This document shows, piece after piece, positions 9,470 to 18,387 of a DNA stretch of 64,000 bases; the stretch's first letter is position 1; each line of letters opens with the position of its first letter. The DNA lies in NCBI GenBank assembly GCA_963803545.1, contig CAWDMX010000004.1, forward strand, positions 1,101,651 through 1,165,650, read 5' to 3'. A model generated the notes under the pieces. The model saw only the letters and a program-made list of their open reading frames with translations. It did no database searches and was not told where the DNA came from. Both the position numbers and the translations under genes were made by a program. This DNA comes from Legionella_C sp963803545 (lineage in GTDB: Bacteria; Pseudomonadota; Gammaproteobacteria; Legionellales; Legionellaceae).

Positions 9470-10234
9470 TCATTCAATCTCCCAGTGCGGAACGTGATGA
9501 CCCGTGTCAAGCCATCGTTCATGAAACTGGGTGTCGTAAATGTCCCATTTGCGTGACACGTATTCTTCATTAGAAACCTTGGTAAGCAGCCATCGCAAAA
9601 AAAGTGCAACGGTTGTGGGGCTTATCAAGTGATTTTTTTGATGCAAATGATGGAAGTATTCAAGTTTTGTAGGATCCATATCCGTACTTAAGCGTATTTT
9701 TTCCTGCATGCTGGTATTGATAATTCCAGGCATTACGCTGGTAAAAAAAATATCGCGCTGCTCCAACTGCCAACATCGAGTTAACATGGCAAGAGCCGCT
9801 TTTGAAGTACAATAACCAGCCCATCCGTGTACCGGAAAGTAGGCGGCCCCTGAGCCTACGTGCAACACTCGTTTGTTAACCAGTTTAGTCAGCAATGCTT
9901 GCGTTAGAAATAAAGGGGCATTTACATTCGTTGATAAAATTTCCTGCCATTCCCTTTCTTCAAGGGTGGCTAAAGATTTAATAGGCTCAATAACGCCAGC
10001 ATTGTGCACGAGTGCCTCTATTGCGACTACCTCGGATAAACACTGAGTAATAGTCGCACGCCCTTCTGCCGTGGAAACATCGGCGCAACAGCATCGAATA
10101 AGCGGAAAACTTTTTGCAGTCGCCTGCAGTGTTGCCGGCTGCCGTCCAATGATAAGTACCTCTTTACCGTGCTCGGCTAAAGCACGTGCTAAATAACGTC
10201 CTATACCACTACCGCCACCTGTTACAACAAACAC
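9470..10234 (-). CDS. Short-chain dehydrogenase/reductase
   Basis: NAD(P)-dependent oxidoreductase of the classical SDR family, 254 residues. The Rossmann glycine motif is TGGGSGIG near the N-terminus (residues 5-12), NAG follows the fourth strand, and the catalytic Ser-Tyr-Lys set is in GSGAAYFPVHGWAGYCTSKAA in shortened form (Ser of VGSGAA, Y-x3-K in GYCTSK). The arrangement resembles YueD/sepiapterin-reductase-like SDRs, but the substrate cannot be read from sequence. It lies 36 bases upstream of the OPT gene on the same strand and could be cotranscribed with it. Confidence 0.88.
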   Translation of the reverse strand: MFVVTGGGSGIGRYLARALAEHGKEVLIIGRQPATLQATAKSFPLIRCCCADVSTAEGRATITQCLSEVVAIEALVHNAGVIEPIKSLATLEEREWQEILSTNVNAPLFLTQALLTKLVNKRVLHVGSGAAYFPVHGWAGYCTSKAALAMLTRCWQLEQRDIFFTSVMPGIINTSMQEKIRLSTDMDPTKLEYFHHLHQKNHLISPTTVALFLRWLLTKVSNEEYVSRKWDIYDTQFHERWLDTGHHVPHWEIE

Positions 10235-10443
10235 ATTAGTCTCTAGCCCAAATATTAGTGTGCCGATAATAGCAAGGATATAGGAAGATATTCAATTAAA
10301 TAGTGCAGACAATGGTTGCAGGCTTCAAACGAATTAGCGATACTGCATATCCATTTTTGACGAACAGAATGGCAACTTAAACGGAGCATTAGCTAAAAAT
10401 ACAGCTAAGTTGCTAGATATTAAATCTATAGCAAGGAATATTC

Positions 10444-11079
10444 ATGAAATCCAAAGTCGTCTTCAGCAGCCTATTATTTTTAGTAAACAGTGCTATGTAT
10501 GCACAGGAACCGATCCCAGCAGAATCAACCCAAGTAACGCCGGCAACAACAACCGCTGTGTCGGCTCAACCAACCCCTAACGTTCAAGTGGTGGAATCTG
10601 CACAAACCACAACTATTGATTGCAACTATCACATAGCACCTGGAGCGCCTTTTACCGACCAAGCCGTTGTTTCCAAGTGGGCTGATTACGCAATTGCGCA
10701 ATCTTTTGATTACGACTATGAAAATATCGATAAAAAATTAGAGGCCTTAAAAACCTGTTTTACGGATTTAGGATGGAAGAGCTTTAACGACGCCTTACAC
10801 AAATCCGGCAATATTGAGGCTATTAAAAGTCAGAAGTTAATGGTCAGCAGCCTCATCGAAGGCGCTAAAACAATTACACCGATAAAAGAAAATCAATGGA
10901 AAATCAACGCAACTCTGCGTGTGGTTTATCAAAACGATAAAGAAAAATTAGTACAGCCTTTAGTGGTTGACTTAATTGTAGGCCGCAAAATTAGTGGCGA
11001 CCTAGGAATTATGCAAATCATTGCCGCCCCTAAATCCGTGTTATCGGATGCAACACCGGCTGACGAACCTACTACCTAA
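10444..11079 (+). CDS. Secreted IcmL/DotI-domain protein
   Basis: A 211-residue exported protein. A signal peptide ends near Ala20 (MYA-QE) and is followed by a Thr/Pro/Gln-rich linker (21-55). The DotI/IcmL/TraM-type domain occupies about 60-196: C60NYHIAPGAPFTDQAV, KWADYAIAQSFDYDYEN, FTDLGWKSFNDALHKSGN and KLMVSSLIEGA all match the family pattern. Core IcmL/DotI is a type IVB secretion inner-membrane subunit with an N-terminal membrane helix. This copy has a cleavable-looking signal and no dot/icm neighbours, so it is more likely a free periplasmic paralogue, a kind common in Legionellales. AAGGAA lies before the ATG. The FadL-like gene follows after 28 bases. Confidence 0.85.
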   Translation: MKSKVVFSSLLFLVNSAMYAQEPIPAESTQVTPATTTAVSAQPTPNVQVVESAQTTTIDCNYHIAPGAPFTDQAVVSKWADYAIAQSFDYDYENIDKKLEALKTCFTDLGWKSFNDALHKSGNIEAIKSQKLMVSSLIEGAKTITPIKENQWKINATLRVVYQNDKEKLVQPLVVDLIVGRKISGDLGIMQIIAAPKSVLSDATPADEPTT

Positions 11080-11107
11080 GCCGTAAACTATTAATAAAGG
11101 GAATTGT

Positions 11108-12283
11108 ATGCGTTTTATAATAGGAGCTTTACTTAGCCTAACCACCTTGGCGGTTAGCGCCAATAATTTTCAGTATATAACAGGAATATCTTACAGCAAC
11201 CCGGCTGAGTTATTCAAAATCAAAAGCACGGAGCTCATTTTGGGTGGCACTACCTCTTATTTACGCGGAGAGTTTAGTGGGTACGCTCTAAATTTCAATA
11301 CGTTTACACACGATTATGGCACCAGTGATACGAGTTGTGTAAGCGTTCTACCTTATGGACGAATTGCCGGCCGGTTTGATAAGAAAATGGTTTTTGCGGT
11401 TAATGTAACCCAGCCTTTTCATTCCAATTTGCGATGGGGACGAAACGCGGTTTCGCGGTACGCTGCAACGGAAACTTTAATGACCGACATCGATGTAAGT
11501 CCTCGTTTTTCTTTTAGTGTAACGCCTAAGCTTTATGCGGGAGCGGGTATAAATTTCAATTTTTTAGAAAATAATGAAACCAATTGGGCGTTACCTTCAG
11601 GGCCTTCCTCCTACGCAACCCTTATCAATCGCACGGCAAGTTTTGGTGTGGGTTACAATGGAGGCCTTTATTATATTATCAATCAGACAAACTTTATTGG
11701 TGCGGTGTATTATTCCAGCATTCGCCAAGCCACACACGGACAAAGCTATTTTAATGGGGCCGTTAATAATAATATTAGCTTTAATTTCAATTATCCGGCT
11801 ACAACCGTATTAAGTTACGCACACCTGTTTTCACCAGAATGGGCCGCAAGCGTTCAAGTTTTCCGCAGTGAGTGGAATATTAATCAAAATGCTCGTCTTC
11901 GAAATACCGCAGCGCCGGCACCGCTCTCGCCTGATTTTACATTTCCAACCCATTACAAAGAATCTTGGGCCTACAACGCGGGTGTGCGCCATCAAGTTTC
12001 AGAAAAACTAGGGATGACGCTTGTCGGTATGATTGACAATGGACCCGAACGGGATAATTTGCGTACGATAAATTTCCCATCGGATACGCAATATTTTTTA
12101 GGCATCATTGGCGATTACCACCTCACCAAAAGCAGCAGTATTGAAGTATTATACGGGCATGGATTTTCCAAAACGCTGGTTAACAACTTTGTTCAGTTGG
12201 GTGATCGAGCCCTTCCTTTTACCGCGGGACGCATCCATTTGAATGCGGATGTTCTAGATATAAAGTTGAAGGTGCAAATGTAG
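11108..12283 (+). CDS. FadL/OmpP1-like outer-membrane protein
   Basis: Outer-membrane beta-barrel of 391 residues with a signal peptide (about 1-18, ending AVSA). The NPAELFKIKSTELILGG segment near the N-terminus matches the NPA motif of FadL/TodX proteins, and the rest consists of alternating amphipathic strands with many Tyr/Phe/Asn. Family members take up long-chain fatty acids or other hydrophobic compounds. The gene ends in a terminal strand LDIKLKVQM. A strong ribosome site (AAAGGGAATTGT before ATG) is present. It follows the IcmL-like gene closely and is probably cotranscribed; a long hairpin lies downstream. Confidence 0.82.
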   Translation: MRFIIGALLSLTTLAVSANNFQYITGISYSNPAELFKIKSTELILGGTTSYLRGEFSGYALNFNTFTHDYGTSDTSCVSVLPYGRIAGRFDKKMVFAVNVTQPFHSNLRWGRNAVSRYAATETLMTDIDVSPRFSFSVTPKLYAGAGINFNFLENNETNWALPSGPSSYATLINRTASFGVGYNGGLYYIINQTNFIGAVYYSSIRQATHGQSYFNGAVNNNISFNFNYPATTVLSYAHLFSPEWAASVQVFRSEWNINQNARLRNTAAPAPLSPDFTFPTHYKESWAYNAGVRHQVSEKLGMTLVGMIDNGPERDNLRTINFPSDTQYFLGIIGDYHLTKSSSIEVLYGHGFSKTLVNNFVQLGDRALPFTAGRIHLNADVLDIKLKVQM

Positions 12284-12360
12284 TTTAATTACAGCCTGCT
12301 ATTAACATACAGTCGTTGCTAGTGCGCTGCTTCTTTTTAAAAAAACATGTGCTGAGTTAA

Positions 12361-12423
12361 TAAAATACTCTCACAGCACGCGCAACTCTAATGTTAGCTT
12401 ACGCGTACTTTAAGAGTATTTTA
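12361..12423. terminator. Imperfect long hairpin, likely bidirectional terminator
   Basis: Eleven-base perfect arms (TAAAATACTCT at 12361-12371 and its complement at 12413-12423) enclose a second, imperfect pairing (AGCACGCGCAACT with AGTTAAGCGTACT-like sequence). It lies between the convergent FadL-like gene and the gene at 12425-12979. The A/T-rich ends give T-rich exits in both directions. Confidence 0.55.
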
Positions 12424-12424
12424 T

Positions 12425-12979
12425 TTAAATAGAATTTAGTACCTCAACAATCTGCGCAATCCACTCCCCATTTTTTTTATTTACAAGCGTATTAACTCGA
12501 CCAAATAGTTCAATCTTCGCTTCGCATCCAAACGAATGAACAAAGTCAAAACCCGCTTGTCCTGAAAAAAATTGGGTATTCGCATGCGTCACTTCTATCC
12601 TTTCGCGCGCAAGTAATTTTCCAAAGGGTATAGAGGTGGATAGCATATTCTGTATCAACGTCGTGGGTACGTTTGTTGTGTTAACTAAAATTCGCGCGTA
12701 TTCAACCACTTTTTGATCATCGACAAGCATCTTAATAGTGCGCGCGTATCGTTGTGTATCGTGGTTATACGATTCACTTACCGTTTCTATTGCCGTTGCT
12801 TGCTGATAGTGGCGCTCTAAGCCTAGGGTCATTAAAGTTTGGGTTAAAAGATAATCATATGGCTCCACTAACTGGCTTTTCTTAAGCACTTCAATCGGCA
12901 TGATACCCGAGAGAAAACGAATAAAAAATTGTTTTTCACAAGCTGATAAAGATTGATGGAACTGCACCTCTAAGGACAC
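12425..12979 (-). CDS. Hypothetical protein, possible chorismate-lyase-like fold
   Basis: Soluble protein of 184 residues. I chose GTG 12979 because AAGGAG lies seven bases upstream; the frame opens two codons earlier at TTG. The layout RYARTIKMLVDDQKVVEYARILV, shortened here to its key YART and YARILV strands, followed by PFGKLLARERI and a terminal GRVNTLVNKKNGEWIAQI, recalls the UbiC/DUF98 chorismate-lyase-like fold, in which a 'PLGxxL' turn is common. Catalytic residues could not be confirmed, so the function is open. No conserved neighbour helps: it is convergent with the FadL-like gene and divergent from the YihY gene. Confidence 0.65.
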   Translation of the reverse strand: MSLEVQFHQSLSACEKQFFIRFLSGIMPIEVLKKSQLVEPYDYLLTQTLMTLGLERHYQQATAIETVSESYNHDTQRYARTIKMLVDDQKVVEYARILVNTTNVPTTLIQNMLSTSIPFGKLLARERIEVTHANTQFFSGQAGFDFVHSFGCEAKIELFGRVNTLVNKKNGEWIAQIVEVLNSI

Positions 12980-13051
12980 GCACAAACTCCTTTAATATTT
13001 ACATTAAGCATTAATATGGGTATTATTTTAATCCGTTTATTGTTATAAGCT

Positions 13052-13933
13052 TTGCGATTGTTTTCATTCTCTCTATTTTCAAAAACACGGCCGGCATGGC
13101 GCTTTATTCGTCTAGTCGCCACTAATTTTTTGAAAGACGATTGCCCTTATCGGGCTTCAGCCCTGGCTTTTACCAGTCTTTTAGCCATTGTGCCCCTAAT
13201 GACCGTTGGTTTGTTCATTATTACTATTTTTCCGGTGTTTAACGACTACAGCGCCCCTATTCAGAATTTCATCTTTGAAAATTTTGTTCCCAATACAGGA
13301 AAAATAGTGCAAAATTATTTGCAGCAGTTTGTTTCACAAGTTTCACGATTATCAATGCCCGGCACGTTATTTCTTTTCGTAACCGCTATTTTACTAATGG
13401 TTACAATCGAACACTCCATGAATACTATCTGGCGGGTAAAAAACTCACGACATGGAGTCGCAGCGTTTTTATTGTATTGGGCAATATTATCCTTAGGACC
13501 TGTCTTACTCGGGCTAAGCCTTGCCTTTAGCTCGTATTTGTCCACCTTAGTTTTTTTCCAAAAAAAACTAATCTCTTTTCAGTTTTTTGCGTTGCTTCCG
13601 GCCGTTCTTTCCTGCCTAGGCTTTACATTTTTATACATTGTCGTCCCAAATAAAACCGTAAAATTCCGATACGGTGTGGCTGGGGCTTTAGTGGCAACGC
13701 TGTTATTCGAATCAGCAAAACACGCTTTTGCCTATTATCTTTCGCACTATAATTCTTATGAGTTGCTTTATGGCGCCTTTGCGACTATTCCCATATTTTT
13801 TGTTTGGGTGTATTGGGTCTGGATGATTACTTTATTAGGTGCGGAAGTGAGCTATGCTTGCTCTATTTTCAATTCAATGAAAGCAAACAAAGCTCGTGTT
13901 GTATCCGATAAATCAAAGGATGTAACGACTTAA
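13052..13933 (+). CDS. YihY/BrkB-family inner-membrane protein
   Basis: Integral membrane protein of 293 residues with about six spans, of the YihY/BrkB family (formerly misnamed ribonuclease BN). Typical features are the N-terminal DDCPYRASALAFTSLLAIVPL segment, here in key form D-x3-RASALAFTSLLA, the VEHSMNTIWR-like motif (IEHSMNTIWRVKNSR), and the C-terminal YGAFATIPIFFVWVYWVW stretch. The start is TTG 13052, the first possible start after an in-frame stop; no ATG is available before residue 48. The 3' end overlaps the convergent hslU by about 20 bases. Confidence 0.9.
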   Translation: MRLFSFSLFSKTRPAWRFIRLVATNFLKDDCPYRASALAFTSLLAIVPLMTVGLFIITIFPVFNDYSAPIQNFIFENFVPNTGKIVQNYLQQFVSQVSRLSMPGTLFLFVTAILLMVTIEHSMNTIWRVKNSRHGVAAFLLYWAILSLGPVLLGLSLAFSSYLSTLVFFQKKLISFQFFALLPAVLSCLGFTFLYIVVPNKTVKFRYGVAGALVATLLFESAKHAFAYYLSHYNSYELLYGAFATIPIFFVWVYWVWMITLLGAEVSYACSIFNSMKANKARVVSDKSKDVTT

Positions 13934-15229
13934 ATCTTCATCCTCTACAAGATTGCCTAAATACTTATTAACGTAGGTAGCGTCAATAAGTATTTGCTCC
14001 CCATCCTTATCGTTTGCTTCAAAAGAAATCGTTTCCAGCAGCCGTTCCATAACGGTGTACAGACGACGCGCGCCAATGTTTTCTGTACGTTCATTCACCA
14101 ACCACGCTACCTCTGCAATACGGTGAATACCTGTGGTTTCAAACTCAAGACCCACCCCTTCTGTTTGCAACAAGGCTTTGTACTGCTGCGTTAACGAGGC
14201 AGTCGGCTCAGTCAGAATTTTAATAAAATCATCGACGATTAAAGCTTTTAATTCTACTCTAATTGGAAGGCGACCTTGCAATTCCGCTATTAAATCCGAT
14301 GGCTTAGCCACATGAAAAGCACCCGAGGCTATAAACAAGATGTGATCGGTTTTTATATTGCCGTATTTAGTCGTAATCGTTGTGCCTTCCACTAAAGGCA
14401 ATAGATCGCGTTGCACGCCCTCACGGGAGACGTCTCCACCACCGGCATTTTCACTGCGTTTTGCAACCTTATCCAGCTCATCAATAAAAACGATTCCATT
14501 TTGCTCTACATTGATAATAGCGCGCGCTCTGATTTCCTCTTGGTCTAGCAGCTTTGTAGACTCTTGCTCACAAAGTAGCTCCATAGCCTTCGGTACAGTC
14601 ATTTTACGTGTTTTAGTCCGTTGATTTCCTACTTGCTCAAACATTTTTTGCAACTGGTTGGTCATTTCTTCCATCCCAGGTGGAGACATGATTTCTATAC
14701 CAACGGGTTGCTCTGTAATTTCAATCTCAATTTCAGTATCGTCAAGTTTATTTTCGCGCAATTGCTTCCTGAACACCTGTCGCGCCGCAGAATCTTTTTC
14801 TGCTGCACTCATGTTTAGCCGTTCCGGTGGCAGTAAGGCGTCCAGAACGCGCTCTTCTGCTGCCTCAAAAGCTTTATTCTCCACGTGCAGCATTGCCTTT
14901 TCACGCTCTTGCTGAATACCAATTTCGACAAGGTCACGCCCAATCGAGTCGATATCGCGCCCCACATACCCAACCTCTGTAAATTTAGTTGCTTCAACTT
15001 TTAAAAATGGGGCTTCTGCAAGTTTTGCTAATCGGCGTGCAATTTCGGTCTTGCCCACGCCTGTTGGCCCAATCATTAAAATATTTTTAGGCATTATTTC
15101 TTTACGAAGTGGATCATCAATTTGCATACGGCGCCATCGATTGCGCAAAGCAATAGCCACGGCACGTTTCGCTTCTACTTGTCCAATAATATATTTATCA
15201 AGCTCTTCTACAATTTTAGCAGGGGTCAT
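13913..15229 (-). CDS. hslU: ATP-dependent protease ATPase subunit HslU
   Basis: AAA+ unfoldase that feeds substrates to the HslV peptidase. The ATG at 15229 gives 438 residues beginning MTPAKIVEELDKYIIGQ, matching the family start; the frame opens further up at TTG 15271 inside hslV. Walker A is GPTGVGKTE, Walker B is VFIDELDK and the pore motif is GYVG (in EVGYVGRD). The intermediate I-domain follows Walker A as usual, and the C-terminus ends LSRYIL as expected for docking into HslV. It begins 13 bases after the hslV stop. Confidence 0.97.
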   Translation of the reverse strand: MTPAKIVEELDKYIIGQVEAKRAVAIALRNRWRRMQIDDPLRKEIMPKNILMIGPTGVGKTEIARRLAKLAEAPFLKVEATKFTEVGYVGRDIDSIGRDLVEIGIQQEREKAMLHVENKAFEAAEERVLDALLPPERLNMSAAEKDSAARQVFRKQLRENKLDDTEIEIEITEQPVGIEIMSPPGMEEMTNQLQKMFEQVGNQRTKTRKMTVPKAMELLCEQESTKLLDQEEIRARAIINVEQNGIVFIDELDKVAKRSENAGGGDVSREGVQRDLLPLVEGTTITTKYGNIKTDHILFIASGAFHVAKPSDLIAELQGRLPIRVELKALIVDDFIKILTEPTASLTQQYKALLQTEGVGLEFETTGIHRIAEVAWLVNERTENIGARRLYTVMERLLETISFEANDKDGEQILIDATYVNKYLGNLVEDEDLSRYIL

Positions 15230-15242
15230 TGTCGCAGTTAAA

Positions 15243-15794
15243 TTAGTCACAATTGTTTTCCAATTTTTCAATAGTTAAATTATTATTTGTAAATATACAA
15301 ATTTCGCCCGCAATGGCTAAACTTTCTTTTACAATTTGCAGTGCGGATAATTTAGTGTTTTTTAACAAAGCACGTGCAGCCGATTGCGCGTAGGGCCCAC
15401 CGGAACCGATTGCAATTAAACCTTCTTCTGGCTCAATCACATCGCCATTCCCGGTAATTACTAACGAGGCTTTACTATCGGCCACAGCGAGCAAGGCTTC
15501 CAAATGACGCAAGTACTTATCAGAACGCCAATCCTTAGCAAGCTCCACAGCCGCCCGGACTAAGTTACCTTGATGCATCTCTAGTTTTCGTTCAAATCGC
15601 TCAAACAAAGTAAACGCATCCGCAGTTCCACCCGCAAAACCTGCAATAACTTGATCCTTATAAATTCGCCTAACTTTTTTTGCATTAGACTTCATAACAA
15701 TACTGTTTCCCATGGTTACCTGACCATCACCGCCAATAACCACTTGTTTTCCTCGACGAACTGATACAATAGTTGTGCCTCGATACTGTTCCAA
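15243..15794 (-). CDS. hslV: ATP-dependent protease peptidase subunit HslV
   Basis: Threonine peptidase forming the double hexamer of the HslUV complex. The catalytic Thr is the first Thr of RGTTIVSVRRG. I chose TTG 15794, preceded by GAGAG at a suitable distance, giving MEQYRGTTIV: a six-residue leader that must be cleaved to expose Thr. Other gammaproteobacteria have either Met directly before TT or a short leader of this type. Conserved blocks include GGDGQVTMGN, AGFAGGTADAFTL and IAIGSGGPYAQSAARAL. An upstream-extended frame to 15857 adds unlikely residues. It is cotranscribed with hslU. Confidence 0.96.
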   Translation of the reverse strand: MEQYRGTTIVSVRRGKQVVIGGDGQVTMGNSIVMKSNAKKVRRIYKDQVIAGFAGGTADAFTLFERFERKLEMHQGNLVRAAVELAKDWRSDKYLRHLEALLAVADSKASLVITGNGDVIEPEEGLIAIGSGGPYAQSAARALLKNTKLSALQIVKESLAIAGEICIFTNNNLTIEKLENNCD

Positions 15795-15871
15795 AATTAT
15801 CTCTCTAGTGAAGGTTAACGGTTTAGGTGGGGTTTGTTGTAAAAAAAACAAGAGCACACCGGCTAAAATAG

Positions 15872-17098
15872 TTAAATTTTAAAAGCTACGCCGGCTTGCA
15901 ACGATGGAAGAATCAGAAAATCAGCTATCGTTTGGCCAATATCAGCGAAGCTATCTCGTCTTCCTATAAATTGTGAGGCGATGGATGGGCCAAAACCAAG
16001 AACAGGTATATGTTCTCGGGTGTGATCGCTGCCTGGCAACGTTGGATCGCAGCCGTGATCTGCGGCAATTACGACCAAATCATCCGGGCGTAAAATTTTT
16101 GTTAATTCAGGCAGACGCTGATCAAATTCTTCTAATGCCTGTGCGTAACCGGCTACATCGCGACGATGGCCATAGGATGAGTCAAAATCCACAAAGTTAG
16201 TAAACACCAAGCTTCCGTCTGGAGCCTCTGCAAAGGCGCTTAGAGTTGCATCAAATAAAGCCATATTACCGTCTGCTTTGATAGAATCGGTGACGCCCTG
16301 ATGCGCAAAAATATCCGCAATTTTACCGATGCCAATAACACGGCGTCCGTGCTGCTGCATAATATCCAAAAGCGTAGGTGCTGGAGGTAATGTTGCGTAA
16401 TCGCGTCGATTTCCACTGCGTTTAAAAGGCAGCGATTCACCAACAAAAGGCCGTGCTATAACCCGGCCTATCTGATACTCGTCGACTAATGCGCGCGCAA
16501 TTTCACAAATCTCATAAAGTCGCGCTAACCCAAAGTGGTGCTCGTGAGCCGCAATTTGAAAAACGCTGTCAGCAGACGTATAAACAATAGGTTTCCCCGT
16601 GCGAATATGCTCTTCACCAAGCTCCGCTAAAATGTCGGTTCCAGAAGCATGTTTTAATCCTAAAACACCGTTAATTCCGGTAGCTTTGATAAAATCACGA
16701 ATTAATTTTTCTGGAAAGCAAGGCGTGGTTTCTGGAAAATAACCCCACTCATAGGTAACAGGCACACCAGCCAATTCCCAATGACCGCTTGGTGTGTCTT
16801 TACCAAGACTTTGCTCAACCGCGTAGCCAAAAAAACCCTGCGGAGTAACTAAGGACTCGCCTGGCACTAGAGCAACACCCGAACTTGCTAAAACCGCTTG
16901 ATACATGCCACAGGCCGCTAAATTTGGGAGTTGCAATGGGCCTTGCCGAACGCTATCTATATCGGCTAGTCCTTGAGCGCACGCTTGAAAAATATGGGCA
17001 AAGGTATTGGCCTTTTCGTCTCCGTATTTATAGGCATCGTGACTTGCACCAATTCCTAAAGAGTCCATTAATAATATGCATACCCGTCTTTTAGTCAT
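15872..17098 (-). CDS. deoB: Phosphopentomutase DeoB
   Basis: Interconverts (deoxy)ribose 1-phosphate and 5-phosphate, allowing nucleoside-derived pentoses to enter central metabolism. It has 408 residues, family-typical. Metal-binding and catalytic blocks of the alkaline-phosphatase superfamily are present: LLMDSLGIGA at the N-terminus, SGHWELAG, DSSYGHRRDVAGYA, and AADHGCDPT with DHTREHIP near the C-terminus. The ATG at 17098 overlaps the stop of the upstream transporter (ATGA); a longer open frame upstream lies inside that gene. The coupling to two transporters suggests nucleoside uptake and use. Confidence 0.97.
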   Translation of the reverse strand: MTKRRVCILLMDSLGIGASHDAYKYGDEKANTFAHIFQACAQGLADIDSVRQGPLQLPNLAACGMYQAVLASSGVALVPGESLVTPQGFFGYAVEQSLGKDTPSGHWELAGVPVTYEWGYFPETTPCFPEKLIRDFIKATGINGVLGLKHASGTDILAELGEEHIRTGKPIVYTSADSVFQIAAHEHHFGLARLYEICEIARALVDEYQIGRVIARPFVGESLPFKRSGNRRDYATLPPAPTLLDIMQQHGRRVIGIGKIADIFAHQGVTDSIKADGNMALFDATLSAFAEAPDGSLVFTNFVDFDSSYGHRRDVAGYAQALEEFDQRLPELTKILRPDDLVVIAADHGCDPTLPGSDHTREHIPVLGFGPSIASQFIGRRDSFADIGQTIADFLILPSLQAGVAFKI

Positions 17099-18378
17099 TC
17101 TTGCTCCGCGGCTCTTTTTCCATGGGTTTCTTTTAAGTTCACGATAGCGAAAAAAGCAATCAACAATCCTATCGGTAAAATCACAGCTGCGTACTGGTAA
17201 TCGCTTAATGAGTAAATAGGAATTCCATTTATCAATTGCATATTTCCATGATGAATTAACAAGAAACTGAATAAATTTTGATAAACGACATACCCTGCTT
17301 GTGTCAATATTGAAACTACACTGACGCATATAGCAATCGTATTTAAGGAGGTGCTTTCAGCCACTAAAGCGTAGCTAATTACCTGAGCTGATGTGCAAAA
17401 CCCTAGTAAAAAAAACATTATTTTCATCGCGCCAATATCGAGCGGCGCATATAAAATTGTTAGTACAATGGCGAGCGACGCCAGTGCTGCTATTTTCATC
17501 GGTAGCACACGCAGGGCAATTTTATCCGATAAAGCGCCTATTAAAGGCCCCCCCATAATTGCCCCTAGAAACAACATGGAATTAATGATCGAAGCACTTT
17601 CTTTACTAATACCTAAACGCTGCTCCAAATACAGGGAACCCATCATTGCTCCAAACACGGCTATAGCCATATTCATAAGGCTTGTATAAGCGGCGGCTTG
17701 TAAGGTTTGCGGATTTAAATAAGCATTTTTAGCCTTCTCAAGAAGGGTCATCTTTTTTTCAATACGTTTAAAATCAACTTCTTTTTTTTCAATAACACCA
17801 AAAAACATCAAGGTAAGCATTATTACCCCAAGCCAACCAATTTGAATAAGCGCATCCCGCCACCCAACTTGCGCAACTAATCGCGTTAATGGATATTGGG
17901 CAAGCATGCCCCCTGTCATTGCTAAGGTTACAATAAGACCGGTGATCATGGCCATTTTGCGCGGTGGAAACCAACGGGAGACTAAGCGAATCGGCCCTAA
18001 AAAACAGAACGCAGATCCTATGCCTGTTATAAATCGGCAGACTAATGCTAAAGCAAAGGAATGAGTATTCGCTAAAACAAAAGTACTAATTACGCACAAA
18101 AGCATGGCAGTCAAAATTGTTTTTTTAGCAGAGTATTTATCTAAAACAAAACCGGCGACAAACAAAAATAACACATTAGAGAAATAATAAATGCTCGACA
18201 GATACGCCATTTTGTCGGCTTCAATACTGAAGTCACGCATAATGCTATCGGCAATCGAGGCAAACATATTGCCTTGGATAAACTCATAGAATAAAAATAA
18301 AGAGGCACTAAAACAAACAATCCATGGTAATAATACACGCATAACATCCGATTGCGGCGTTTCTTCAGCCAGCTGCAT
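17095..18378 (-). CDS. MFS transporter (possible nucleoside carrier), copy 1
   Basis: Major-facilitator protein of 427 residues with 12 predicted spans. The loop between spans 2 and 3 reads DKYSAKKTI and the span-4 region GIGSAFCFLGPIRLVSRWF is characteristic of the Pht-like transporters that are expanded in Legionella and related intracellular bacteria. A strong TGAGGAG ribosome site precedes the ATG. It is translationally coupled to deoB downstream and lies nine bases after the second transporter gene. The link with deoB makes nucleosides a good guess for the substrate (some Legionella Pht proteins carry pyrimidine nucleosides); this is inference. Confidence 0.87.
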   Translation of the reverse strand: MQLAEETPQSDVMRVLLPWIVCFSASLFLFYEFIQGNMFASIADSIMRDFSIEADKMAYLSSIYYFSNVLFLFVAGFVLDKYSAKKTILTAMLLCVISTFVLANTHSFALALVCRFITGIGSAFCFLGPIRLVSRWFPPRKMAMITGLIVTLAMTGGMLAQYPLTRLVAQVGWRDALIQIGWLGVIMLTLMFFGVIEKKEVDFKRIEKKMTLLEKAKNAYLNPQTLQAAAYTSLMNMAIAVFGAMMGSLYLEQRLGISKESASIINSMLFLGAIMGGPLIGALSDKIALRVLPMKIAALASLAIVLTILYAPLDIGAMKIMFFLLGFCTSAQVISYALVAESTSLNTIAICVSVVSILTQAGYVVYQNLFSFLLIHHGNMQLINGIPIYSLSDYQYAAVILPIGLLIAFFAIVNLKETHGKRAAEQE

Positions 18379-18387
18379 AAATTCTCC

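Noticed and set aside
12425..12979. Firm assignment as UbiC chorismate lyase
   Set aside because: Only a loose pattern similarity; catalytic residues were not identified and ubiA is not adjacent.
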